Source: Holophagales bacterium (GTDB lineage: Bacteria > Acidobacteriota > Holophagae > Holophagales > Holophagaceae). Taken from it: 20,527 nt of DNA. The translations under genes were made by a program, and so were the position numbers. The notes beneath the pieces are model-generated. The model searched no databases, was not told where the DNA came from, and worked only from the letters and a program-made list of their open reading frames with translations. How positions within the stretch are numbered: the first letter of the stretch is position 1; each line of letters begins with the position of its first letter. The DNA is taken from contig JAITFL010000074.1 of assembly GCA_031281385.1 (NCBI GenBank), positions 1 to 20,527 on the forward strand, read 5' to 3'. Shown one piece after another: positions 6,601 to 14,221 of this stretch.

Positions 6601-9600
6601 TTACTCCATCGCCGTGATTTTTTCTTCGATGAAGGTGATTTCATTTTTGTCCAAGCCATATTTGGCATAGAGCTGTTTATCAATTTCGGGTATGGGCTTT
6701 GTCCAGTCAATGTCGCTTTTCTGTGTGAAGTCTTGCAGGGGGACTTTAGCCCAAGTGGAGCGAGAAGTGTGTTGCGTTACTTTTAGAACTCCAAGCAACA
6801 CTCGCGCAAACTTTGATTTTATGTATTTCATGACTGCATTTGCTTCTGCTTCTGTATCAAAAGCACCGATTGTCAGAAAGGTATCTGTGTGGGCGATGAA
6901 CGGAACACCAATTAAGGGATTACTCAATGCTTCGCCAAGAACACCAGTATTGTTGGTTTCCGCAATTATCACACGGTACTTTTCAAATGATTCAGGTAAA
7001 ACAAGATACTTAGATGAAATCCACTTATACTCACGTTTGCTATTATCCAAGCCTAACATACATACATCATCCGATGCTGTCTTTTCGTTGTGGAATGCAA
7101 AATCCATCTGGGAGAATGACTTTGAAACTATTTTGCTCTTTGTACCTTTACCCTGCATATCCTCCGCTTGTGGAAAATCAGCAAAGAACTGTTTAGAAAA
7201 ACGGTATATACCTTGCGGTTGAACAATGGTCGAAAAGCTCCCATCATCCATATCAGCAACTTTGCTGGCAATAAAATTCAGTTCATCGTAATGCGTAAAA
7301 ACGCCAACATTCCCAAAAATCTGTTCTATATCACGATAAACAACGGCTATTCCACCCTTAATAACAGTATTTGCAAACACGTTGGCGCTATTCTGCTCAT
7401 AATACTCGACTCTCAAATGTGTATCGTTGAGCATTTTTTCGTTCCAAGATTTAGGCGTTTGTCCGGCGTTAAACAAGAATCTGGCGGGTGAGATGAGGCA
7501 ATACTTTTGCGAAACCCGTTCCGCTAGGTCATAGAAATAGTGATAAATAGGCTCATCTCTTGCGTCTCCGCTTTCTTGATACGGCGGGTTGCCCACCACG
7601 ACATCGAATTTCATTTTAGCATCTCCTCCATTTTTTGCAATTTCGGTTAAGTCGCGACATTCAAGATGAGAGTTGTTTATATCTGCATACGCGCCAAAAA
7701 CGTAATTCTTTGCAATGTTATAAATTATCTCGCTCGGCGCAAAGCCAAAAATCTGGTTTTCAAGTATGTGCTTGATTCTCTGTTTCTCATCAGGTATCTG
7801 CGCCTCCAGTCCGCTGTAAAGGCGCTTGACGATTTCGGTCAGATACAAGCCCGATTTCACGTAAAGGTCTGCAAAGGTTAAATCTTTGTTGGTGAATATA
7901 TTTGGGTTTTCCTCTTCCAGCTTGTCTATCATCAGCTTCACTACATTTTTTGGCGTGAAAATCTGATTGGTTTTCTGCGGGGGGATATAGTCGAATATAT
8001 CCTCGGTTTGGCTATCGTCAAAGTAATCGGCAAGCTGTTCTTTTTTGTGCAGAAATTCTTGTACGGATTTATCGAATACAACGGGGTCAAAGAATTTGTG
8101 TTCATCCCGCAAGGTTCGGAACTGGGAGATAGTAATGCCCGTCACTTCCTTAAAAACCTCGTCTTTGATGTTCGCGTCGAAATTGGCAAGTGTCGTGGCA
8201 GGTGTACCGTATGCCATCAGGAATGACGGGATGGTGCAGGCAAAACCGCGCAACCGGGCCCGTACAACATCTTCGACAATTGTTTTTTTCTTATCCTCGA
8301 CTTTCTCCAAAATGGCTTCAGTACATTTTGGCACCAGTTCTTTGGTCTTTTCTTCAATTGTTAAGTCACGCTCTTTTTTCAAGTCCTCTTGTATTTTTTG
8401 TTTTATATACTTATAATTTTCATTTGCCTCGGCAACGGCCTCATCGTTGTTTTGTGCAGCGGCAACCTGACGTTTATACTCTACCTCTGCTTCGGCTTGT
8501 TTGATTTCGGCTTGCTTTTGGACTATTTCAACCTCGCGGGCTATGATATTTGCGTTTTGCTTTACCACCTGCTCCGCTTGCGCCACTGTAACTTTATTGT
8601 CTTTTGCAAGCCCTTTGATGCGATCTAATACATTGTCAGTAAAAGCAGTTGCAACGGCGTCTGTTAAGTCTGTAGTGGATTGATCAGCCGCTCCCCGAAC
8701 TGCATCGGCAATATCTGCATAAACCTTTGGGCCAAAACGGGCTTCTGTCTCTGCTATGACAAGTGAAGTGGGTGCAGTCGCCTTGCCGTCGCCATCTATT
8801 TTAACGCCTTGCGTATCAATAGGGCCGCTTGTTTGGCGTGGCGTGACCTTGCCTACATCAACAGGCTTCAATTGCTCCAATATCTCCTTTACCTCTGGTG
8901 ACGCAAAAATGCCGGATATATTCTGGAAGAGGAAGTTAGACATGAAGCCGCGCCTCACGACTTCCCGCGCTTTTATGGCTGTAGGAATGGTCAGAACCTG
9001 CCTTGCGTCAAGCTCCACCATCTTGCCTTCACTATCTTCGGCTATCACGGGGAAAAAGTTGAGCAGTGTTTTGATGTTGGTTTCGCGCTCGTCAGATGTT
9101 CCACCGCCACAAGCTGTCTTGCTCTTCAGGTCATTGGCAAACTTGTCGTAGATGATGAGCGTCCTTTCGGGTGCGAAGTCAAAGACATAGGCGTTTTGCT
9201 TCTGGTGCTTGTTGCCGTCCGCTTCGTATTCCCACGGGTTCTGCGCCCGAAATGCCGCTTGCATGTACTCACTTGCCGATTTCATGTTGGAAAGCATCAA
9301 TACAGCAGACCATTCGGGAATTGTGACGCCTGTTGTAAGCTGGCCTACAGAAATGGTTATTGTCCTTTTGTTTTCTTTTATTGCGGTGCAAACCCTTTCT
9401 AAGGACTTTTCATTGACGACAGTATCTTCATCCGTCTTACCGTCACCCGCCGCCAATACAGTTTCATAATTCTCGAAAACAGGATGTACCTCCAGCAGCT
9501 TTTTAAGAGCTTTTGCGCTCGCGACACGGTCTAGGAGCCAAAAAGTGTGCTTCAATTCGGCCCGTAGCTCATCTGTAGAAAATGGGAATTTTTCATTTTT

Positions 9601-10854
9601 AGAAAGCGTATCAAGCCATTTTTTAACCTCGGCTTCATGAACGAATTTGCCGCTATTGTCCGTTTCAAAAAACTCGTTCAAGTCAAAGGCAAAGTCTATG
9701 CCTTCACCATCAATTTCCGCCCCTTTGTTCACTTCATCGGTAATCATCTGGCTCATCTGATATGAAAACAGATTGAGGCGGGGCAGTTGCTCATAGGGGT
9801 TATTTTGTTCTGCGTTAGACCACTGGGCTTTTGCATCTTGTTCATCTGCATAGGTCCAGTTGAATATCTGCTCGTCAGAAAATTTACCTCGGGCGACAGC
9901 CTTGAACGGAGTGCCGGATAAATGCAGAGTGAAGCTACGGTTTATATTGTCAAAGGCGATATCTGTCTTGAAAGTGTCAACGCCCTCGTGCGCTTCGTCT
10001 ATCACAAGCAAATCCCATTGCAAACTTTTGACCCACTCTAGTTTATCAAAGCGGCCTCCGAATGGGATTGCTCCTTTCAAATCCTGCAAGGAAATAAATG
10101 TGATCAGGTCATACCATTCTTCCTCGGGCTTGGAAGAATTCTGTCTTACATATTCTTCCCATGTGAATACAGCACGGTCTTTTAAGGAATCAGAGGTAGA
10201 GACAAACAAGTAATTCGTTTGCCAAGCAATGAAAGTCTCAAAATCGTCATACCATGAATTGGCAATCGCGGGGCGGTTTGTAACGATTAAAACCTTTTTC
10301 GCGCCCATTTTGCTGGCTAAATCATAGGCACTAAGCGTCTTGCCGAAACGCGGCTTGGCGTTCCATAAGAATTCACCGCCTTGGTGCGATTTTGCGTAGG
10401 CGAGCGTGATTTCAACGGCCTCCGCTTGCTCTCTCCTTAGCGTGTATTCAGACTGCTTATTCCACTGGTCAGATTTATCCCATCGTTTGTTCCTGAAATC
10501 ATCGAAATCTTTGAGTGAATCTTTGTGTGCCTGAAAGCGTTCGCTGTTGTAGAAAAACCATTCGGTTTTTGACTCTCGCTGGATATTTTTGAATTTTTGC
10601 AAGTATGAATGCAGATGCGTATCTCTGAACCATTCATCGGAATCAACAAATTTGGCAGGCCCCGACCAGAGCTTGTCATACTCCAGATTGATTGCCGCCG
10701 TATGCGTCTGTTCTTTGATTCGCTTGTCAACATCTTTTCGCTCGGTGTAGCCAATTTTTATCCAGCCTACTTTGGTGGGAATGTTGGGCAAGTCGTAGGC
10801 GTAGATTTGCGGATATATAGTTTTGGTCGTTTTTATTTTGGTGCTATCGCTCAT
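6601..10854 (-). CDS. Single-chain restriction-modification enzyme: GIY-YIG-like + SF2 helicase + adenine methylase
   Basis: The 1417-aa protein probably cuts unmodified DNA after ATP-driven motor activity and methylates adenine at its site. Residues about 14-100 resemble a GIY-YIG/T5orf172 nuclease: 'IYAYDL', 'GWIKIGYTERKDVDKRIKEQ' (30-49), and 'FRDTHLHSYL' with 'EWFFYN', Asp78 standing where Glu is usual. The SF2 ATPase follows: motif I 'AKPRFGKT' (166-173), DEAH box 'VIDEAH' (284-289), 'SGTP' (313-316), and the motif VI position 'QAAFRAQNP' (532-540). A helical, Ala/Glu/Lys-rich coiled coil spans about 745-850. The methylase core has 'QIFTPKNVV' (964-972), a motif I-like 'FADLYVKSGLYLTEIV' (994-1009) and motif IV 'NPPY' (1089-1092). 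The C-terminal about 300 residues resemble an Eco57I-type target-recognition region. It overlaps the upstream 305-aa gene by ATGA. GC is visibly lower than in the flanks. The order recalls type ISP enzymes. The helicase and methylase calls are firm; the nuclease call is inference. Confidence 0.88.
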   Translation of the reverse strand: MSDSTKIKTTKTIYPQIYAYDLPNIPTKVGWIKIGYTERKDVDKRIKEQTHTAAINLEYDKLWSGPAKFVDSDEWFRDTHLHSYLQKFKNIQRESKTEWFFYNSERFQAHKDSLKDFDDFRNKRWDKSDQWNKQSEYTLRREQAEAVEITLAYAKSHQGGEFLWNAKPRFGKTLSAYDLASKMGAKKVLIVTNRPAIANSWYDDFETFIAWQTNYLFVSTSDSLKDRAVFTWEEYVRQNSSKPEEEWYDLITFISLQDLKGAIPFGGRFDKLEWVKSLQWDLLVIDEAHEGVDTFKTDIAFDNINRSFTLHLSGTPFKAVARGKFSDEQIFNWTYADEQDAKAQWSNAEQNNPYEQLPRLNLFSYQMSQMITDEVNKGAEIDGEGIDFAFDLNEFFETDNSGKFVHEAEVKKWLDTLSKNEKFPFSTDELRAELKHTFWLLDRVASAKALKKLLEVHPVFENYETVLAAGDGKTDEDTVVNEKSLERVCTAIKENKRTITISVGQLTTGVTIPEWSAVLMLSNMKSASEYMQAAFRAQNPWEYEADGNKHQKQNAYVFDFAPERTLIIYDKFANDLKSKTACGGGTSDERETNIKTLLNFFPVIAEDSEGKMVELDARQVLTIPTAIKAREVVRRGFMSNFLFQNISGIFASPEVKEILEQLKPVDVGKVTPRQTSGPIDTQGVKIDGDGKATAPTSLVIAETEARFGPKVYADIADAVRGAADQSTTDLTDAVATAFTDNVLDRIKGLAKDNKVTVAQAEQVVKQNANIIAREVEIVQKQAEIKQAEAEVEYKRQVAAAQNNDEAVAEANENYKYIKQKIQEDLKKERDLTIEEKTKELVPKCTEAILEKVEDKKKTIVEDVVRARLRGFACTIPSFLMAYGTPATTLANFDANIKDEVFKEVTGITISQFRTLRDEHKFFDPVVFDKSVQEFLHKKEQLADYFDDSQTEDIFDYIPPQKTNQIFTPKNVVKLMIDKLEEENPNIFTNKDLTFADLYVKSGLYLTEIVKRLYSGLEAQIPDEKQRIKHILENQIFGFAPSEIIYNIAKNYVFGAYADINNSHLECRDLTEIAKNGGDAKMKFDVVVGNPPYQESGDARDEPIYHYFYDLAERVSQKYCLISPARFLFNAGQTPKSWNEKMLNDTHLRVEYYEQNSANVFANTVIKGGIAVVYRDIEQIFGNVGVFTHYDELNFIASKVADMDDGSFSTIVQPQGIYRFSKQFFADFPQAEDMQGKGTKSKIVSKSFSQMDFAFHNEKTASDDVCMLGLDNSKREYKWISSKYLVLPESFEKYRVIIAETNNTGVLGEALSNPLIGVPFIAHTDTFLTIGAFDTEAEANAVMKYIKSKFARVLLGVLKVTQHTSRSTWAKVPLQDFTQKSDIDWTKPIPEIDKQLYAKYGLDKNEITFIEEKITAME

Positions 10855-11768
10855 ATCCGTTTTACCTCCCTATCGAAAAACTCCATTTTATTGGTATCCC
10901 AGTTCATTATTCTGACTCGCTTTCCGTGGATAACTCGCCACTTTTCTTGCGGCGTGTCCGTATCGAACAATGGCATTTGTATTCCCTGTATCTTTTCTCT
11001 TTTTTCCGTCAGTGGAATAGTGCATTTCAATCCGTCCATCTGAAAAATATTGTAACTGATAATCTTGGCGATTTCCTCAAACAAACCGTAAAACGGCTCA
11101 TCGCCCCATTTTTCAAAGTAGTAGTCTCGGTAGGTATATAGCAGATTTTCGCGGGCAATTAGCAATGAATCCCCGTTCCACTCAAAACCATAGCTCGATT
11201 TATATGCAAGCTCTACTAGTCGTTGCCACTCGGCTTTGTCGGTAACTTCGTTATTTATCCGTGCAAGTTTTCTGTCAACAAAGCCTACGCGCCTTGCAAC
11301 CGGGATAAGTTCACCCGTTTCCATGTCGTAGCGTGTTGCCATATAGGGGGCTTCGCCGCAGGTGATTTCAAGCCATTTGCGGTGAATGTATGTTTCTAAA
11401 TCATCATTATCAAAATTTTCATCCGCCACATCATTTTGCTTCTTTACAACCCAAGGCGCCGTAAAAACTTCGGCTTTATTTTTCGTGCGTTCTTTTTGCA
11501 AAGCCTTTGTCTTCAACGCTCTCGGCATTATCAAAAAGCCTCTTTCACCCGTTATTAGTTCTGGCATTATTTGAGCTGTTGCAGCATAAGCGGTCGCATC
11601 AATTTTTTTGTAATTATCTGTCGCCCAAATAATATTCTTTGGGGTATCTGGCGTTGAAGTAGTTCTGTCTAACAGTAGAATGTCAAGAATGCGAGGCATA
11701 CTTGCCCTAATGCTGTTTTCCAAAACATCAGACGATTGCGCCACTATTTTATTTTGTGCCACCTGCAA
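10851..11768 (-). CDS. Methylase-like restriction-modification accessory subunit (305 aa)
   Basis: First gene of the restriction locus; it ends in an ATGA overlap with the 1417-aa enzyme, so the two are probably coupled. It belongs to proteins often annotated 'restriction endonuclease subunit M'. It has an N-6 methylase motif X-like block 'NKAEVFTAPWVV' (97-108) and a motif I-like block 'LEITCGEAPYMATRYD' (133-148). 'GFVDRKLARINNE' (162-174) and 'YGFEWNGDSLLIARENLL' (193-210) follow. I find no NPPY motif IV anywhere, so on its own it is unlikely to methylate DNA; it may bind AdoMet or DNA, or act with the large partner. The start is TTG 11768, chosen because AAAGGAGGG lies at a good distance upstream; a GTG two codons later has poorer spacing. 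Lower GC than neighbours. Confidence 0.75.
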   Translation of the reverse strand: MQVAQNKIVAQSSDVLENSIRASMPRILDILLLDRTTSTPDTPKNIIWATDNYKKIDATAYAATAQIMPELITGERGFLIMPRALKTKALQKERTKNKAEVFTAPWVVKKQNDVADENFDNDDLETYIHRKWLEITCGEAPYMATRYDMETGELIPVARRVGFVDRKLARINNEVTDKAEWQRLVELAYKSSYGFEWNGDSLLIARENLLYTYRDYYFEKWGDEPFYGLFEEIAKIISYNIFQMDGLKCTIPLTEKREKIQGIQMPLFDTDTPQEKWRVIHGKRVRIMNWDTNKMEFFDREVKRI

Positions 11769-11776
11769 CGCAAATA

Positions 11777-11785
11777 CCCTCCTTT
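11777..11785 (-). promoter_or_regulatory. Shine-Dalgarno AAAGGAGGG fixing a TTG start
   Basis: On the minus strand AAAGGAGGG lies eight bases before the TTG at 11768-11766. No ATG is in range, so this site is the main reason for calling a TTG start for the 305-aa methylase-like protein. Confidence 0.7.
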
Positions 11786-11789
11786 GGAA

Positions 11790-11812
11790 CGTGTCAATGT
11801 TTTGGGGACACG
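11790..11812. repeat. Short inverted repeat at the edge of the restriction locus
   Basis: CGTGTC (11790-11795) and GACACG (11807-11812) form a 6-bp stem with an 11-nt loop, in the 61-bp gap between the peptidase stop and the restriction locus start. No U-tract follows on either strand, so a terminator is not supported. On the minus strand the same stretch contains a perfect TTGACA, but the matching -10 position would fall on the start codon. It could be a regulator-binding site or an insertion scar. Confidence 0.35.
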
Positions 11813-11829
11813 GTTAACGGGACTTGCCT

Positions 11830-14076
11830 TTACTTCAAATACTTCTTCAGCGCTTCCCAAGTCTTCAATCTCACCAGCCATCTCTGGTAGGGGGTTCTTG
11901 GGCCGTGGGCTGCGCCTGGCAGGACTACGATTTCAAAGTCCTTGCCGGCCTCGATAAGCGCGTCAACCAGCATTATGGAATTTTGCGGGTGGACGTTTTC
12001 GTCCATCAGGCCGTGGAAAATGACTAGGCTGCCTTTTAGGTCTTTCACGGATTTCATCACGGATGTGCTGTCGTATCCGGCGGGGTTTTCTTGGGGCAGG
12101 CCCATGTAGCGCTCGGTGTAGATGCTGTCGTAAAGCCGATAGTCGGTGACGGGGGCGCCAACAAGGCCCAAGCGGTACGCGCCATTGCCCTTAACCGTGG
12201 CATAAGCCGCCATGTAACCGCCATAGCTCCAGCCATCAAGCGCAACCTTGGACATGTCCGCAAAGCCCTGTTTTTCCAGCCACTTTAGGCCGTCTAGGTA
12301 ATCTTGCAGTTCCAGCGTACCCAATTTCCCATAGACTTTGCCGGTGTGAACGTGCCCCTTGTTGGAAGCCGTCCTTGGGTCGCATATCCAAACGATGAAG
12401 CCTTGGTTTGCAAGAAAATGGTTCCAAGCGTCGCTGTTCCAAGCGTCTCTGGCGCTCGGCGAATCAGGCCCGCCGTAGCCGGTTTGGAACACGGGGTATT
12501 TTTTCCCCGGCTCCAGCTTTGGCGGCAGTATCAGCATGGTCTCCATGAGGAAGCCGTCAGCCGTTGGAACAAGCTGGTGGCGCACTTCCCCTCGGGGGAA
12601 TGGCAGCGTGGAAGGCGCGTCTTTGCGGTCGTTCAGCACCCTAAGCACATTGCCCTTTGCATCTTTCAACTGCTGGCAGCCCTGCTCCAAATGGTTGTTC
12701 CAGTTGTCCAAAAGGGCTGTGTAAGGCGCGTTCCACTGAACTTGGTGATGGCCCTTTTCTGTTGTGTACCTGACAAGGCCGTCGTTGGGGGCCTTGCCGC
12801 CATACCTTACGGAATATGCGTCTGTCCCTGAATAGTTGTCCTTGTTGGCTGTAAAGTATATGCGCTTGGTTTTTTCGTCAATGCCCTGTATGCCGCGCAC
12901 CATCCACTCGCCCTGGGTTATCGCGCCAAGCGACTGCCCATTGGCGTCATACAGGTATAAATGGTGGTAGCCAGAGCGCTGCGATTCCATGATGAAAGCG
13001 CCATCTTTCAGATACCTTGGCAATGGCAGTCGTGCGCGGTCAATCCACGTTTTGGAAACGTCTTTGAACAAGGTCGCGCTCTTTGCGCCGTCGTAGCGGC
13101 GAAGGTCGTACCAAGATTGAATTCTGTCCTGCCAAACGGCCAGCACTTTGCCATTTGGGTCGAAGCCCACACGCGAGATCAGCGTCTCTTGGCCCGGGTA
13201 GGGGTTTTCTAGCCACTGGACGTTTCCATTTAGATCCACCGTCCCCAGTTTTGCAACGGGGTTTGGCTCGCCGGCCTTGGGGTAATATAGGTCTTCGTTG
13301 CGCTGCGGGTGCACCTTGTCGTCCGTCATGCGGAATAGGGGCGTTTTGGACGTGTCTAGGCTCAAAAATGCCAGCCTGCTGCTGTCGGGGCTCCACCAGA
13401 AGGCCCTCCAAGTGCCTCGGCCGTAAAGCTCTTCCTGATACACCCAGTCCAGTTCGCCATTCAATTGGGTTGCTGTGCCTCCAGTGGTCAGCCGCTTGGT
13501 TTCGCCTGTCGCAAAGTCCAGCAAGTGAATGTCGTAGTCCTTTGAAAACGCTCCATAGCGCATGTCTGGGCTGGGAAGATAATTCCTGTATCCATCTGTG
13601 TCGCCAATCTGTTTAGCACTGGGGGCAGTCGCGTCCACGTAGTAGAGAACCTTGCCTATAGTCACCGTGAAACGCTTTTGGTCGCCCGACCATGCGAACA
13701 ATTTATTTTCTGCGGCATTTTTTGCTGCGTCCTCCGACGCCCCCGCCTGAACCAAGTTGGCGACAAAGCGCAGGTTGTTCTCGGCTTGCTTGTCCACGAC
13801 CGCCACCGGCTTCCACTTCAATGGCTCAAACGCTTGGCTTTGAAGCTTGCCGTCAACTATGCGCTGTTCCAGCAATTCCCCAGACGGTAGCCATCTGTAG
13901 AAAGTCGCCGTGGATGGCATCGCCGCGCCGCCTCGCCTGGACGTGCTTTGCTGTGCGCTCGTGCCTGCCGATGGGTGGAACAGCCTTTCCAGAAGCTTGT
14001 CCGGGTCTTCCTGCCCAAACATCTGCGCCACGCAGAGGGCCGAAAGGAAAAAGATGGAAAATTTGTTTGTCCGCAT
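11830..14076 (-). CDS. Secreted S9B (dipeptidyl peptidase IV-like) serine peptidase
   Basis: This is an exported prolyl-oligopeptidase-clan enzyme that probably removes N-terminal dipeptides from peptides outside the cytoplasm. The 748-aa protein starts with a signal peptide (about 1-21, ending 'CVAQMFG'). The beta-propeller follows and contains the S9B hallmark 'DWVYQEELYGRG' (210-221), whose Glu215-Glu216 pair holds the substrate N-terminus in DPP-IV. The C-terminal alpha/beta hydrolase domain has the nucleophile Ser617 in 'GWSYGGY', Asp692 in 'GLMDENVHP' and His724 in 'GAAHGPR', so the triad is complete. AAGGGG precedes the ATG by six bases. It is transcribed away from the phosphofructokinase gene and toward the restriction locus, 61 bp ahead of it. 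Exact cleavage specificity (X-Pro or other) is inferred from the family only. Confidence 0.92.
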   Translation of the reverse strand: MRTNKFSIFFLSALCVAQMFGQEDPDKLLERLFHPSAGTSAQQSTSRRGGAAMPSTATFYRWLPSGELLEQRIVDGKLQSQAFEPLKWKPVAVVDKQAENNLRFVANLVQAGASEDAAKNAAENKLFAWSGDQKRFTVTIGKVLYYVDATAPSAKQIGDTDGYRNYLPSPDMRYGAFSKDYDIHLLDFATGETKRLTTGGTATQLNGELDWVYQEELYGRGTWRAFWWSPDSSRLAFLSLDTSKTPLFRMTDDKVHPQRNEDLYYPKAGEPNPVAKLGTVDLNGNVQWLENPYPGQETLISRVGFDPNGKVLAVWQDRIQSWYDLRRYDGAKSATLFKDVSKTWIDRARLPLPRYLKDGAFIMESQRSGYHHLYLYDANGQSLGAITQGEWMVRGIQGIDEKTKRIYFTANKDNYSGTDAYSVRYGGKAPNDGLVRYTTEKGHHQVQWNAPYTALLDNWNNHLEQGCQQLKDAKGNVLRVLNDRKDAPSTLPFPRGEVRHQLVPTADGFLMETMLILPPKLEPGKKYPVFQTGYGGPDSPSARDAWNSDAWNHFLANQGFIVWICDPRTASNKGHVHTGKVYGKLGTLELQDYLDGLKWLEKQGFADMSKVALDGWSYGGYMAAYATVKGNGAYRLGLVGAPVTDYRLYDSIYTERYMGLPQENPAGYDSTSVMKSVKDLKGSLVIFHGLMDENVHPQNSIMLVDALIEAGKDFEIVVLPGAAHGPRTPYQRWLVRLKTWEALKKYLK

Positions 14077-14165
14077 AACCGCCCCTTAAAATCTATCCAT
14101 ATAGACTAGCCATCTTTGGCCCGCAAAGCAACCAAAAGAGATTAAGGCTGGGCATATAGTTGTTC

Positions 14166-14195
14166 TTGTGCAGGAACTACAAAGAGGTATATACT
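14166..14195 (+). promoter_or_regulatory. Candidate sigma70-type promoter for the phosphofructokinase gene
   Basis: TTGTGC (14166-14171) and TATACT (14190-14195) are separated by 18 bases. The -10 matches the TATAAT consensus at five of six positions. It lies 26 bases before the ATG at 14222, which has AGGAGG at 14212-14217. The placement in a divergent intergenic region fits a promoter. Confidence 0.5.
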
Positions 14196-14221
14196 TTAGA
14201 CTGCCATAGTTAGGAGGATAC

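Noticed and set aside
6692..11043. Many plus-strand frames opposite the restriction genes (up to 176 aa)
   Set aside because: Antisense shadows of two clearly coding genes; no motifs or ribosome sites.
12304..14078. Plus-strand frames of 128-177 aa opposite the peptidase
   Set aside because: Antisense to a complete S9B peptidase with an intact catalytic triad.
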